A stretch of DNA of 64,000 nt, from positions 48,072,524 to 48,136,523 of the forward strand of contig NC_059082.1 in NCBI RefSeq assembly GCF_020497125.1, written 5' to 3'. A program made the position numbers and the translations under genes. The notes under the pieces are model-generated. The model was not told where the DNA came from and made no database searches. It saw only the letters and a program-made list of their open reading frames with translations. Source of the DNA: Mauremys mutica (taxonomy: Eukaryota > Chordata > Testudines > Geoemydidae). Below, piece by piece: positions 25,201-35,673 of the stretch (the first letter of the stretch is position 1; every line of letters begins with the position of its first letter).

Positions 25201-25938
25201 GGAAGTGGCACCAGGTAGCCTGTCCCTTCTTCCAGGACTAGAATCCTTCCTAGGAGCCAGCGAGGGGCAGACCAGCAGTGTCATTCCCCATGGAAAGACT
25301 CCAGCAAGGAGTGGGGTCAGGATTCCTAGTCACCGACTCTCACATACCCAGCGCCGCCAAAGCCTGGTAGTAATCCGGGCAGGCACGAGAGCCGCCGGGA
25401 CGTTCTCCGGCACACAGAACACGTGTTTACAGTGTCCAGCACAATAGGGCCCCATTCCCTAGAGCAGCCTCGAGATGCTACTGTAATCGGAACTACTGGA
25501 GCTTCCCGTCCTCCCCCCACGCCCCGCCACGCCCAGGCCAGGCCAGCGCACTGCAGGCAGCCATAGAGGGTAAGCGCCCGGCCCCTTCAAACGAGAGCGA
25601 GCACTCACCTCGCCCCCTCCAGGCAGGGACAAGGTCACCCCGCCCTGCCCACGGTCACATGCAGGAGCCCGAGGAACTGAACCCAGGCGTCCTGCCTCCG
25701 CCCCTGGCGGTGGGGGGAGGGTAACACCCAGCTAGGGGAAGCGGGGTATGGGCGCCGTCCCTGGAGCGACCCCGCAGCCTCCGCCCGCCCGCCCAGGAGG
25801 CCTCCCCAGTCCCCAGTGCCGCTCCCCGCGGGGCAGAAGCCTGCGCTCCCTGCGCCCCGCCCTGGGGAAGGCAGGGCCCTGCCACCGCAGGTACCTAGAG
25901 CTGGGCTTGGCGGACTCGGCCTCCGGCCCCTGGAACAT
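11640..25938 (-). CDS. JPT2: JPT2 (HN1L), exons 1-3, 3' part outside window
   Basis: Jupiter microtubule-associated homologue 2 is a small, largely disordered vertebrate protein with repeated PPGG motifs; roles in microtubule biology and NAADP binding have been reported. Three exons join in phase: 25895-25938 (44 nt, [15 protein letters not shown]), 13131-13279 (149 nt) and 11640-11782 (143 nt). Exon 2 encodes [19 protein letters not shown] and a third repeat start; exon 3 encodes GGKGSGIF and [12 protein letters not shown] and ends at HPNKPK, matching the human order as I recall it. All visible sites are GT-AG. The C-terminal exons are not found and probably lie left of the window. Intron 1 is about 12.6 kb. 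CRAMP1 lies upstream on the same strand, as in other vertebrates. Confidence 0.93.
11783..13130 (-). other. JPT2: JPT2 intron 2
   Basis: The intron of 1348 nt is bounded by GTGAGAAC and CCTTGCAG. I see no repeat or reading frame of note in it. Confidence 0.7.
13131..13279 (-). CDS. JPT2: JPT2 exon 2
   Basis: Acceptor CTGCAACAG and donor GTGAGAAC bound 149 nt. The exon starts with the last base of an Arg codon shared with exon 1, then encodes [18 protein letters not shown] and, further on, [20 protein letters not shown], ending in PPG with one base of the next Gly. This fits the JPT2 rather than the JPT1 paralogue because of the [10 protein letters not shown] segment. Confidence 0.93.
13280..13987 (-). 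other. JPT2: JPT2 intron 1, distal part
   Basis: This is unique-looking AT-rich intron sequence with no recognisable element, between exon 2 and the first CR1 fragment. Confidence 0.5.
13988..14640 (-). mobile_element. CR1 LINE fragment (3' end)
   Basis: The left end carries the CR1 3' signature (CATAAGAACAGCCATACTGG on the plus strand, then the GGTCAGACCAAAGGTCCATC type). The minus strand at 14373-14630 encodes the end of the CR1 reverse transcriptase ([14 protein letters not shown]). It is strongly 5' truncated. Confidence 0.85.
14675..14966 (+). mobile_element. CR1 LINE fragment, opposite orientation
   Basis: Plus-strand sequence such as GGCCACATCTGGAATATTGC and the GGAACTGGGCTTGTTTAGTC segment corresponds to the C-terminal coding end of a CR1 reverse transcriptase. 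It lies head to head with the two minus-strand CR1 copies and has no 3' tail of its own. It may be an inverted 5' part of a neighbouring insertion. Confidence 0.7.
14967..17275 (-). mobile_element. CR1 LINE, 5' truncated, ORF2 remnants
   Basis: The 3' end at 14967 has the CR1 signature (GGTTGGAAGGGACCTCAGGA on the plus strand). Going right on the minus strand there are the C-terminal RT part, the FADDTKLGG catalytic box (near 15830), the [15 protein letters not shown] box (near 16090), a YRPVSLIS box (near 16300) and, at about 17140, the end of the endonuclease ([12 protein letters not shown]). The frame is broken several times. The copy stops near 17275 inside the endonuclease. Confidence 0.9.
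17276..18350 (-). other. JPT2: JPT2 intron 1; possible old dispersed repeat
   Basis: Around 17665-17755 the sequence (TTGTGCTAGGTGCTATATAA and neighbours) resembles an old repeat common in reptile genomes, a call from memory only. The rest shows nothing. Confidence 0.35.
18359..19391. mobile_element. hAT MITE with internal C-rich minisatellite
   Basis: Ends are CAGGGGTCTCAAACACGCGG and TTTGAGTTTGAGACCTCTG, inverted partners. The 8-bp flanks acctacag (18351-18358) and atctacag (19392-19399) differ at one base. The interior has a poly-C run near 18403 and, at about 18760-19170, many imperfect copies of a unit like CCCCTGCCGCACCCCTCCTG. Long frames here, including a 163-codon minus frame, are products of the repeat. 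Confidence 0.88.
18760..19170. repeat. C-rich imperfect minisatellite
   Basis: Units of roughly 30-40 bases built from CCCTGCC, GCACCCCTCCTG and CACCCC recur about ten times inside the hAT MITE. Unit lengths vary. Confidence 0.75.
22242..22266. repeat. Poly-A tract
   Basis: About 25 consecutive A residues are present. They do not clearly end a retroposon that I can identify. Confidence 0.8.
22488..22735. mobile_element. Possible MITE fragment
   Basis: The block around GGACAAAGTTAATGCTGCTC resembles a reptile DNA-transposon MITE. The right end GGTGCAGACAAGCCC is followed by TAAGTTA, in the manner of a Harbinger end. The left boundary is unclear, so this is a weak call. Confidence 0.35.
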
Positions 25939-26060
25939 AGCAGCAGTGAGCCGGAAAATCGAACGCTGCTGACTCCACTCCGCGGCTCCCTCTCGCTGGC
26001 GGAGCTCGTTCCGGCAGCCTAGACAACAGGTAGCTCCCCGGCCCGCCCTTCTAACTCATT
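25480..26060 (-). promoter_or_regulatory. JPT2: CpG-rich promoter of JPT2
   Basis: The block is much richer in G+C and CpG than its surroundings and contains the JPT2 start exon at 25895-25938. Transcription probably starts between the ATG and about 26060. No TATA box is obvious, as is usual for a CpG promoter. The exact start site cannot be read from sequence. No first exon of an opposite-strand gene was recognised. Confidence 0.7.
25895..25938 (-). CDS. JPT2: JPT2 exon 1 (start codon)
   Basis: The ATG at 25936-25938 opens [14 protein letters not shown] plus two bases of an Arg codon, then the donor GTACCTGCGG. The MFQ start and length match the known JPT2 first coding exon. It sits in a CpG-rich block. 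A longer frame continuing past the donor is a read-through artefact. Confidence 0.9.
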
Positions 26061-26453
26061 GGCTGGCCTGTCCGCCAATCACGTCGAGCAGCCTACCACA
26101 CGCAGCACACTTGAGCTGGTACCCGCCCACCCGACCTGGGAGGGAAGCTTTAAAACAACCGCTCCGTGGCTCACCCTGCCCCCCTGCCCATTGGAGCAGT
26201 CACCTGCCAGTCAGGAAAAGCCGCGCGGCCATTGGGCAAAGTGTGGGGCTAGGACCAGGAGGGCAACCCTCGATATTTAACGGGACAGGTCTAGGCGCTT
26301 CCCCCCTTCTCTGTTCCTTAAAGAAGGCCTGTCCCTAGGATTCTTCCCCAGCCTGCCCAGGGCAGGGGATCTGGAGCCACGCTGGGACCCGGATACAGGA
26401 GACACCAGGTGGATGAGGTGATATCTTTTATTGGACCAACTTTTGCAGGTGAG

Positions 26454-28777
26454 CAGGACCGGCTCAAGGCACCAGCAAAGCAAGCACGCAGGGCCGGCTT
26501 TAGGCCGATTCACCCGATTCCTGGGAATCGGGCCCGGCGCCTTAGGCGCCTTTTAAATTTTTTTTACTTACTCCGGCTGTCGTCTGCTCCGGGGTCTTCC
26601 GTGGATCCGCTCCCCTGACCAAAGCGCCGGCTGGAGCTCGGCAAGCCCCGCGGCCCCGCTCTCCTGGCTGGAGCTTCGGCCGGAGCGCGGCAAGCCCTAC
26701 CCTGCAGCCCGGCTCTCCCGGCTGGAGCTCTGGGCCCTTTATATAGCCCCCAGAGCCCTGGGGTAGCGGGGGTCTCCGGGGGCTATTTAAAGGGCTGGGG
26801 CTCCAGCTGTCTCTGCCACCCCGGTCCTTAAAATAGCTGCCGGAGCCCCGCCGCCCCCATTCATTCCCCAGGGCTCCTGCGGCTATTTAAAAGATCCGGA
26901 GTGGGGTAGAAGCAGGGGAGCCCTGGGCCCTTTAAATAGGCCCCAGAGCCCTGGAATAGCAGGGGGCTTGGGGGCTATTTAAAGGGCCAGGGCTCCAGCT
27001 GCCTCTGCTGCACCCCCTGTCCTGCTCGCACCAGCCCTGCCCCCCATGCCTGCAGCCAGCTCTGCACCCCGTGCCCACAGCCAGCCCCTTCCAAAGCCCC
27101 TGCCCTGTCTCCAGCCAACCCCTGCCACATCCCCCTGCGGCCCTGCCCAAAGCCAGCCAGCCCCACACACACCCCTGCCCGCACCAGCCCTGCCCGCACT
27201 CAGCCCCGCACCCCCTGCCCTGTCTCCAGCCAACCCCTGCTGCACCCCCCTGCCTGAAGCCAGCCCGCCCCACACCCCCCTGTCTCCAGCCAGCCCTGCA
27301 CCCCTTGCCTTGCCTGCAGCCAGACCCTACCTCCAGTCAGCCCCTGCCCTGCCTCCAACCAGCCCCATGTCCACTGCTGCCCTGCAGTTCCCAGGGCAGT
27401 AACCCTGCACACCTGCTTCAATGAGGGGGGCAGGGAGCACCTGGGACCCACACATGTGCACACCCCCAGGGATTGGCGGGGACCCACACATGTGAAATGG
27501 CGGTCATTAATAACCAATCAACAGCATATATGATGCAATGTACATAATATATAATTTTATTATTTATATAGTTATGGAAAGTAAATAATACATGGAAGAA
27601 ATGAAAGGCTTTTTTTTTTTTTACATTTTTTTTTTAGTCATCCCTGCCAGGGCCCCACTGAAAATGTTCAAATTGGGCCCCGCACTTCCTAAAGCCGGCC
27701 CTGCAAGCACGTGGTTGGGATGGCACATTTCCAGGGGCGGCATTCCGGCCATCCTTTTTTTTTTGGAAAAATCCACCAATGTATAACAAAAAAAATACCT
27801 GAAGATCAAAAAAATCTCTAGTAGTGTGGTAGGAGTGTGATATGAAAAATATCATCTCACGTCATGACACGGTCACTGGTAATGTGAACGTGCGTAAATG
27901 TGTAAACGTTAACAGTTATTAATTAAATCAGAAATCATGATTACTTGTATGTACTGTGCCGCCCTATCGGCGCCATTTGCGCCAATTTCCATGTCGCATT
28001 GGTGCCAGTGGTTATAGGGCTAAAATGCCGGGACAAAATCGACTTTCCAGTGCTGCCTGCGGGCAACAAAGAGAGAAATGGCAAAAAGAATTAGAAAAAC
28101 TCTCATACTTCAAATAAATATTTTTAAAAAGTCAACAATCAAGGAGAAAGCTCTAAGCAATGCACTGAAAGTGATTATTCAGCAACTGATGAAGACAAAT
28201 CGAACCAGAGTATCTTTATCAACTGATAAAGATGAACAATCTGACCAAAGATTATCTTTGCTAACTGATAAAGACAAAGAATCACAATCCATCCAAAGAT
28301 TTACTTCTTCAGCTGAAGAGTCCAAAAACGAAGAACTGTTATCCAAATCTAAAACTGAAGAGCAATTATTAGAAGGTGGAGACTGACATAGGATCAGATC
28401 CAAGTACATGGCCGACAATAATTACTGATGCAATACTAATGATTATTCAATGATTAATCATTCAAACCTAGATCCTATATTTGAATATCCATTTAATGAG
28501 TCGAATAGTTGATTTATGCCATCCAGTATGAAGAAAAAAAATGAAAAATGAGGAACAAATTAACAGATTGTGGTTAGTGTATTCACAGACCAAAGATGTA
28601 GTTTTTTGTTTTTGCTGACTACAAATTCTCTGATTTCATTTTTTAAAAAATTTTAAACAGTCAAAAAAAAAATTGCAAAATGCAAACGTGTAAAAGCCAA
28701 AAAAAAAAGGTGGGGGGATGGGAAATCAGCCAAAAATTTTTTTGCTTGGGGTGGCAAAAAACCTAGACCCGGCCCTG
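26454..28777. mobile_element. hAT element (outer), coding remnants
   Basis: Ends CAGGACCGGCTC and GACCCGGCCCTG are inverted partners. The 8-bp flanks caggtgag (26446-26453) and ctggtgag (28778-28785) differ at one base. A decayed plus-strand transposase start is visible at about 28026 (MPGQNRLSSAACGQQREKWQ, then stops), resembling the N-terminus of ZMYM/TTF-type hAT transposases. A 102-codon frame at 28078-28386 is an out-of-frame or decayed part of it. A second hAT is nested at 26489-27703. Confidence 0.82.
26489..27703. mobile_element. hAT element (inner), non-autonomous
   Basis: The ends CAGGGCCGGCTTTAGG and CCTAAAGCCGGCCCTG are perfect 16-bp inverted repeats, and the 8-bp duplication caagcacg (26481-26488, 27704-27711) is perfect. 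The interior is very GC-rich, with a C-rich minisatellite at about 27000-27400 and AT-rich sequence near the right end. The overlapping GC frames here have no support as genes. Confidence 0.92.
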
Positions 28778-28866
28778 CTGGTGAGAGACAAGCTCTGGGT
28801 AGCTGGAAGCCTTGTCTCTCTGGCAGCAGGCAGAAGTTGGTTCAATAAATGATATTGCCTCACCCA

Positions 28867-29394
28867 TTGTCTCCCTAATATCCTAGGTGAGGCCCAGATC
28901 CTAGCCAGGCCTGCTTAGGCCAAGGCAAGGCCCGCTGAAGCACCTCTAGGCCTGCCCCCACCCATCCCAGTTGGGCCTACTCCTTCAGTGGCAGTTGATG
29001 TTGTTCCATCCCTAACAGGGTTAGTAAAAAAGGCTGTTCCCAGCATTCGCTCCAGTGATCGTATTGGCCAAGAGTTGTAGTTCTGCGTGTAGTTCAAGCT
29101 CTGCGTGGAAGCATGGGACTGTTCTGAAAACAGCCGGGTGGGGTTCCACATTTGTGTCTTCCTGAAGCCCCTATCAAACATGCTCCATTTACAAGTAAAA
29201 TTTTTCTTTTCTATCTCCTAGTCCTCCAGCCATCCCATACTCACTGTGAAGCTGAATCTTATTTTGCATTTCACCATTATTAATAAAGATTTGGCAGGCT
29301 AAATTATACCCTCAGTCTTTGAACAGGTGTGGAAGAGTATTCATGACTTACTCCCCACTTACTCTGTATCTACTTTTTAGCACTGACCATAATA
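28867..29394. other. Intergenic, nothing recognised
   Basis: This is intergenic sequence between CRAMP1 and JPT2. A short minus-strand frame at 28915-29181 has no recognisable features. Confidence 0.4.
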
Positions 29395-29660
29395 AGTAAA
29401 AACATGTCAATGGCCAATGGAAGCTGCAGGGGTGCGCTTTGGACGGGGGCAGCGTGCAGAGTGGAGCCCTCTGGCTGCCCCTATGTGTAGGAGCCGGAGA
29501 GGGGCCATGCTGCTGCTTCCGGGATGCTGCATGGAGCGGCCCCCGACTCTGCACCCTGGCTGGAGCAGGACAAGCCCCAGACCCCACTCCCCAATGGGAG
29601 CTCAAGGGCCGAATTAAAAGGGTGGGGGAGGGAGGATCCAGCCCATAGTTTGCCCACTCC
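29395..29660. mobile_element. Possible hAT MITE remnant
   Basis: A GC-rich block ends in GGATCCAGCCCATAGTTTGC followed by CCACTCC, which resembles the end of a reptile hAT MITE. Clear termini and a duplication were not found, so the call is weak. Confidence 0.4.
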
Positions 29661-30467
29661 AGTCTAGTTCATGTACATGCTGAGTGCAAAGTGGATTGCC
29701 TTTCCTCTGATCCCCAAAAAGTACAAAAAGCCAGAGGTCTTATGATGAAATTCAGACATGATGCCTTTTGTGATGTATATTAGATCCTACTTACACACAC
29801 TCTAGCTATGCATAAGAGAGACTAAGTAAATTTGTGCTTAAAAAGAAGTGGGTAGCACAGTGACTAACTTTCACCAACTGGTCCTTACTCAGAAGAGGCC
29901 TTCCTGCAAAACATAGAATTGTCCTTGTGATGGGTTCGGTCACAGAAAGCCCCTTCAGGCGGTCACCTGATGTGCTGGAATTAACTCTGAGCCAGTTTTC
30001 CACTGCCAGCTTGAGACTCTAGAACCCTGCCTTGCTGAGCCAGACATGCTAGACTGCTGCAACACAGACCCAAGTCTCGTCCACGCTCCCAAAGCTGCAG
30101 ACTTTAACCAAAAACTGCTCAGCAAGTAACCTATCTACAGCACCTAGACACCCAGCTCCCAAATGGGATCCAAACCCCAAATAAATCCATTTTACTCTGT
30201 ATAAAGCTTATACAGGGTAAACTCATAAATTGTCCGCCCCCCATAACACTGATAGAGAGATATGCATAGCTGTTTGCTCCCCCAGGTATTAATCACTTAC
30301 TCTGGGTTAATTAATAAACAAAAATGATTTTATTAAGTATAAAAAGTAGGATTTAAGTGGTTTCAAGTAATACCAGACAGAACAAAGTAAGTTACCAAGC
30401 AAAATAAAACAAAACACACAATTTTAAGCCCAATACATTTAAGAAACTGAATACAGGTAAATCTTAC

Positions 30468-31614
30468 TGTGGAGATTTATGGAAGGAGGAGGCACTCATC
30501 AGAGCCCTAGGGGGGCTCCTGTTAGGCCCTTAGTGGGGCTCTGGGTGATCACTACTTCCCACCACCCAACACAGATGTAATGAGGTTGAGTAATGTCCAC
30601 AAAAGAGAAACTAACAACTAATTATTCCTTAAGAAAGGTTTTTAATGACATGACTGTAAAGGCAACACAGACAGAATGTGCCTAATGACAATGTGCCTAA
30701 TGATTTTACATGTACTGTAACCATCCCCAACCAACACAAGTTCATATGCAATACTAATACATTGATTAACTATATTTTAGTAACCTTAACCTATTTATAA
30801 CTTTATCTAATCAATTTATAAACTCTTATTGACTTTTATGATAACTTGATGGTAACTTATACTGAAGACAGGCACAGCGGCTTGCAAAGCTACTATGATT
30901 CATAAACTATTAACTTTACCAACACTGTACCTGTTTCCAGCAAGGCACAAAACATATACAGTTACTATATATTGATTAAACCTATAGTATTAATACAGAC
31001 TTAAGATTAACCAGCTCGAGCATTACCAGACCGTTTTAGTTTTATATCTCACCCTGCATTCGTCCAAAGATACGTTACCTTTCAGTTGACCATTTCCTGC
31101 GCTGGCCAGGCACAAATAGTCAGTGAAGCGCAAGTCCCTTTGGTTCAGAGGGTGTATGTGAGCCTAACAAAGAGCGATTTCTTTTAGGTCAACACACACA
31201 TGCACACATGCGCCTCTGCATCTTATTGATATGGTATTTGCTGGCCGTGCTTCAAAACAAGTCAACCAATCAAGGTGGCCAAATATTCCAGGGTGGCATT
31301 TGCGGTTGTTTTGAACTAATGAACTGTGCACCAGTGCTCATCTCATCTCTTCTCTATGTGGCTAATAGTGGTCAATTTGCTAGACTCAAAAATGCTCGAT
31401 TCAGTTTAAAGTGGTGTCTGGTTGCAGAGCATAGTAACCACAAGCCTGTATCAACCTTTATAGAGTTTCCTTCTTAGTCTATAAAGCTTCCTAGATAGAT
31501 TATGCTTATGCTTGCAGGATTCTACTGTACTCGCTTCTTACAACTTCCGGAAGTTTGAGGCCTATCAGTACTTAGCCTGACACTACTTGACAAGGCTTAT
31601 GCACATTAAGCACA
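30468..31614. mobile_element. Solo LTR inserted in gypsy LTR
   Basis: The 1147-bp unit starts TGTGGAGA, ends AGCACA, and has a perfect 5-bp duplication cttac (30463-30467, 31615-31619). The matching LTR at 46987-48149 lacks it. It resembles no other LTR in this window. Its family was not recognised. Confidence 0.8.
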
Positions 31615-32885
31615 CTTACCCTCAGAGATGTTCCAATAAGCTTCTTTCACAGACTAGAGTCCTTCTTAGGCCTGGTCTACACTAGGCTTTTAAACCGATT
31701 TTAGCAGCGTTAAACCGATTTAACGCCACACCCGTCCACACTACGAGGCCCTTTATATCGATATAAAGAGCTCTTTAAACCGGTTTCTGTACTCCTCCCC
31801 AACGAGAGGAGTAGTGCTAATATCGGTATTACCACATCAGATTAGGGTTAGTGTGGCCGCAAATCGACGGTATTGGCCTCCGGGCGGTATCCCACAGTGC
31901 ACCACTGTGACCGCTCTGGACAGCAATCTGAACTCGGATGCACTGGCCAGGTACACAGGAAAAGCCCCGCGAACTTTTGAAATTCATTTCCTGCTTTCCC
32001 AGCGTGGAGAGCTCATCAGCACAGGTGACCACGCACAGCTCATCTGCACAGGTAACAATGCAGTCTCCTGAGAATTGAAAAAGAGCTCCAGCATGGACTA
32101 CACGGGAGGTACTGGATCTAATCGCTATATGGGGAGAGGATTCAGTGCTAACAGAACTGCGTTCCAAAAGACTAAATGAAAAAGTATTTGAAAGAATTTC
32201 CAAGGCTGTGATGGAAAAAGGCCATAGCAGGGACTCAGTGCAGAGTGAAAGTTAAGGAGCTCAGACAAGCCTACCAGAAAACCAAAGAAGCAAACGGAAG
32301 GTCCGGTGCAGGGCCAAAACCATGCCGCTTCTATGCTGAGCTGCATGCAATTTTAGGGGGCTGCGCCACAACTACCCCACCCCTGTCCGTGGATTCCGAG
32401 GTGGGTGTTGTAATCTCTGCCATGGCTGAGGATTATGCAGACGGGGAAGATGAGGAGGAGGAAGAGGTGGACAGGGCCGTCCTTAGGCATAGGCAGAACA
32501 GGCAGCCGCCTAGGGCACCACTAGGTCTGGGGGCACCGCTCTGCCGGGAGCCCAGACAGACGGGAAGCAGCGGAGAATGTAAGAGCAGGGCTGCTGGATC
32601 CTAGAGAGAGCTGAATGCAGCACAGTCTGAGGGAGGGGATTGGCTGCTGGGAAGTCTCTGGGAAGGGGTGGGGGAAGGAACTCACCTGTGAATGTGACTC
32701 TTTCCCCCGGCCTGAGGGCTGTGTTGGGTGAGGTGCTGGGGGTGGGGAGGTGAGGCTGGCTGCCTACCTGCTGAGGAATGACAGTGAAAGTAACTCACTT
32801 CCTCGCAGGCAGCCAGGATTGGAATGGTCACACACGGCTGGGCTGGGGATAGCCAGATAGCATGTGCGAAAAATCAGGACAGGGG

Positions 32886-33110
32886 GTTAGGGTAGGGTGA
32901 GCAGATGTCCCACTTTTATAGAGACAGTCCCAATTTTGGGGTCTTTTTCTTATATAGGCTCCTATTGCCCCCCACCTCCCATCCTGATTTTTCACACTTG
33001 CTGTCTGGTCACCCTAGATGGGGGTAATTGGTGCCTATATAAGACAAAGCCTCAAATATCGGGACTGGCCCTATAAAATCAGGACATCTGGATCTGGTCA
33101 CCCTAGCTGG
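32886..33110. repeat. MITE-like repeat, two partial copies
   Basis: GTGAGCAGATGTCCCACTTT and GTCTGGTCACCCTAG mark the ends of a small palindromic repeat, followed at once by a second partial copy ending GGATCTGGTCACCCTAG (to about 33106). It resembles a repeat abundant in reptiles whose class I cannot assign. Confidence 0.55.
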
Positions 33111-33593
33111 GGAGTGCCTCTCCCCCAGGCTGGCAGCTGCCAGCGATCCATCTCATCCCGGGGGAGCTGCACAGGGCAGGATGAGCTGCTGTGGCTCCAT
33201 GGGTGCCCCGTGCCTGAGATCAGATGGGGTCCTGCAGTTTTCCACCTATCTCCTCCTGTACTGCAGCTGTTGAACCAGCAGGCTGGGGGGAGAGCCAAGC
33301 ATGAAAGCAGTGCTGTGTTGCCATTTTGATTGTCATTGAGCAGATTTGTTTGCCAAAAATGCTTGCTAACAATCCTGAATTCAATTTCAATATTTTTTTA
33401 AATCAATATCTTAGCCAAAAACAGAAATTACGTTGTTGACAATTATTTGTGACAAGTTTGGTATGGGGAAGGGAGTGGGCCAGTTTTCATCAGAGAAACA
33501 AAAAATGTTGACTGACTTTCCTATAGCCCTGTTAGTGCTAAATAGAGCCCTCCAACAACTGTAATATGCTCATCTCCTTACTAGTGTATAAAG

Positions 33594-33890
33594 CAGGGGT
33601 CGGCAACCTACGGCACATGTGCCAAAGATGGCACGCGAGCTGATTTTTGATGACACGCAGCGGCGGGCTGAGCGGCTCAGCCCACCGCTGCTCTGGGGTT
33701 CCAGCTGCTGCCCCATTGCCACTCGGGGTCCCGGCTGCCAGCCCCACTCAGCACCCGCTGCTGGCCTGGAGACCCCCAAGGAACCCCAGGCCGGCAGTGG
33801 GCTGAGCAGGCCGGCGGCTGATACCCTGACTGAGCCACTCAACCCGCTGTCGGCCTGGGGTTCCATTCACTCAGCTGGTAGCAGGCTGAG
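33594..33890. mobile_element. hAT MITE fragment
   Basis: The left end CAGGGGTCGGCAACCTACGG is a typical hAT MITE terminus. A matching right end was not found, so it is probably truncated, perhaps near 33890. Confidence 0.6.
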
Positions 33891-33954
33891 CAGGACTAAA
33901 TTCAACAGAATAGGAAAACAAGAGCAACTAATGACAAAGTGCAAGAACCTAGAG

Positions 33955-34198
33955 CAGTGGTCCCCAACCTTTTTCGTCTGACGGGCGCCAGACGAAGGAC
34001 CGTGGTGGCGGACGAGCATCCGCCGAAATGCTGCTGAAATTCGGCGGCAAGCAGTGTCATCCAGAGGCATCAGCGCCGAAATGCCGCCGAATTTCGGTGG
34101 CATTTCAGCAGATGCTCGTCCTCCAGCCAGGACGCGGGTGCACTGAGAGGCCCCTGTGTGCGCCATGGCGCCTGCGGGGACCACGTTGGGGACCCCTG
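33955..34198. mobile_element. hAT MITE, innermost layer
   Basis: Ends CAGTGGTCCCCAACC and GTTGGGGACCCCTG are inverted, with a perfect 8-bp duplication acctagag (33947-33954, 34199-34206). Restoring the site joins the sequence of the surrounding hAT. It codes for nothing. Confidence 0.92.
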
Positions 34199-34268
34199 AC
34201 CTAGAGAGCCTCCTGAAGCACAGTGATCATTTTGATTTAAATGGACTTGAACTGTACGAAGAATTGAG

Positions 34269-34577
34269 TTGTTGCCACATGCAAAATCGATGATGGACAT
34301 TGTACAGTTTATTCATACCAGCAAACTCGTTGACATATATCCTAATATGTACATTGCCACTCATATTCTACTGACAATTCCTGTAACAGTAGCATCAGGA
34401 GAACGGAGTTTCTCAAAACTAAAGCTCATTAAAAACTATCTCCGCTCTACAATGAGTCAGGACTTGACTGGTCTTGCTATTCTTGCAGTCGAACAAGACA
34501 TCACTTTGTCTTTGTCATACAATGACATTATTACTGATTTTGCAGCCAAAAAAGCCAGAAGGATTGCTTTTGATTAA
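34269..34577 (+). pseudogene. hAT transposase C-terminus (ZMYM-like)
   Basis: The 102-codon frame has the hAT dimerisation signature (SGERSFSKLKLIKNYLRSTM) followed by LAILAVEQDI and a Lys/Arg-rich end. It matches the last part of the hAT transposases related to host ZMYM proteins. Everything upstream, including the catalytic core, is missing, so this is a 3' remnant carried in a deletion derivative. Confidence 0.82.
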
Positions 34578-35038
34578 AAACTAATCCTTGTTTCAATACC
34601 TCTTCATATAAATTTCCAATAAAATGTGGACAAATTTAAAAAATGATATTATTTGCATCATTCTGTCAAATCAGAATTTTTTCTATAGTGCTACTTTTTA
34701 GTGCTAGTTCATCAGCATTACAGTGTGCTTAATTAAGTTAAACTGGTTTTAGTAACATGCATGTGGCAAGTTTTCCAATACTGTATGCTTATGTTCGTGT
34801 TGCTAAGAGCAAGACAGGCACAAGGGCACCAGTTTAATAATCCTGCCTAGGGCACCATAAATCCTAAGGACGGCCCTGGAGGTGGACGACCTTGCAGAGA
34901 GCACACAGCACTCCGTTAGCACCAACAGCCAGGAGCTTTTTCTGACCCAGACGGAATTACCCTCCCAGCCCTCCCAAGCCACTATCCCAGACAATGAAGC
35001 CATGGAAGGGACCTCTGGTGAGTGTACCTTTGTAAATA

Positions 35039-35673
35039 TCAAACGTTTTTTAAGCAAGCGTTTTTTAATGATTGATTTGCCCTGAGGACTTGGGATGCAT
35101 TCGCAGACAGTAAAGTTACTTGGAAAAGTTTGTTAACATGTCTGGGGATTGAGCGGTAATCCTCCAGGGACATCTCCATGAAGCGCTCCTGGAGGTACTC
35201 CAAAAGCCTTTGCAGAAGGTTTCTGGGCAAGGCAGCCTTGTTCCGTCCACCATGGTAGGACACTTTACCACGCCATGCATGTAGCAAGTAATCCGGTATC
35301 ATTGCATGGCAAAGCATAGCTGCGTATGGTCCCGGTGATTGCTGGCATTCAAGAAGCATCCGTTCTTTATCTCGCTGTGTTATCCTCAGCAGACTGATAT
35401 CGTTCAGGGTAACCTGGTTGAAAATCAGGAATTTAATTAAGGGGACAGAGATGGCCATTTTCCTACTGGGTTCGTGGACTGCAGTTTAAAAAAAAATCCT
35501 TTCTTGCACGTAGCGGGGGGAGGGGAGGAGTGAAATACCGATGAGCTTTTTCGCGTTTGGTTCGCGGGGGGGGGGGGTAAGGGGGGTGATTAGCAGTGAG
35601 CTTTCATGGTACCAGCCATGCGGTGGAGGGAGGGGTAAAGCACTGCAGAAGCCAAAAGACAGTGGCTTACCAT
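35039..35673 (-). pseudogene. Harbinger third gene (ORF3), copy 1, unknown function
   Basis: The frame lies in the intron of ORF1, on the transposase strand. A candidate start ATG (35671-35673) abuts a donor GTAAGC; the acceptor CTGCAG precedes 35478. The main part encodes a helix-rich segment (NLLQRLLEYLQERFMEMSLE, near 35160-35220) after a basic stretch (GKVSYHGGRNKAALPRN). In copy 1 a short insertion near 35440 breaks the frame after the spliced start, though an internal ATG at 35458 is in frame. The stop seen in copy 2 is a Gln codon here, so the frame runs on to 35039. I recognise no domain. Copy 2 has the same frame. Confidence 0.5.

Larger units (their letters stand above)
19400..25479 (-). 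other. JPT2: JPT2 intron 1, mostly unique sequence
   Basis: No gene is seen in these 6 kb. It has a poly-G run near 20504-20518, a poly-A run near 22242-22266, a C-run near 22530, a G-run near 22750, and possible repeat pieces at 22488-22735 and about 22990-23060 (the latter like a CR1 3' end). Reading frames are short and unsupported. Confidence 0.5.
26407..28866. mobile_element. Fold-back (inverted-repeat) element split by hATs
   Basis: The outer sequences GGTGGATGAGGTGATATCTT... (26408-26445) and ...AATGATATTGCCTCACCCA (28835-28866) are imperfect inverted partners sharing the TTTATTGGACCAACTT core. With the hAT pair removed the element would be only about 140 bp. I recognise it as a frequent reptile repeat but not by name. 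Confidence 0.6.
32472..34878 (+). mobile_element. hAT transposon fragment inside Harbinger ORF1
   Basis: Perfect 16-bp ends CAGGGCCGTCCTTAGG and CCTAAGGACGGCCCTG are flanked by the perfect 8-bp duplication gaggtgga (32464-32471, 34879-34886). Only the 3' end of a transposase remains (34269-34577). The interior holds other repeats at 32886-33110, 33594-33890 and 33955-34198. Confidence 0.93.

Noticed and set aside
25732..25938. 68-codon frame starting at the JPT2 ATG
   Set aside because: It runs through the exon 1 splice donor into intron; only the first 44 bases are coding.
26932..27517. Several overlapping Pro-rich and Gly/Ala-rich frames on both strands
   Set aside because: They reflect the GC-rich minisatellite interior of the inner hAT; there is no codon structure or domain.
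28078..28386. 102-codon plus frame considered as a gene
   Set aside because: It lies in the outer hAT and overlaps a decayed transposase N-terminus in another frame; the AT-rich, Lys-rich composition gives no domain.
32245..32604. 119-codon plus frame taken as one protein
   Set aside because: Its second half is hAT sequence beyond 32472; only the first part is Harbinger ORF1.
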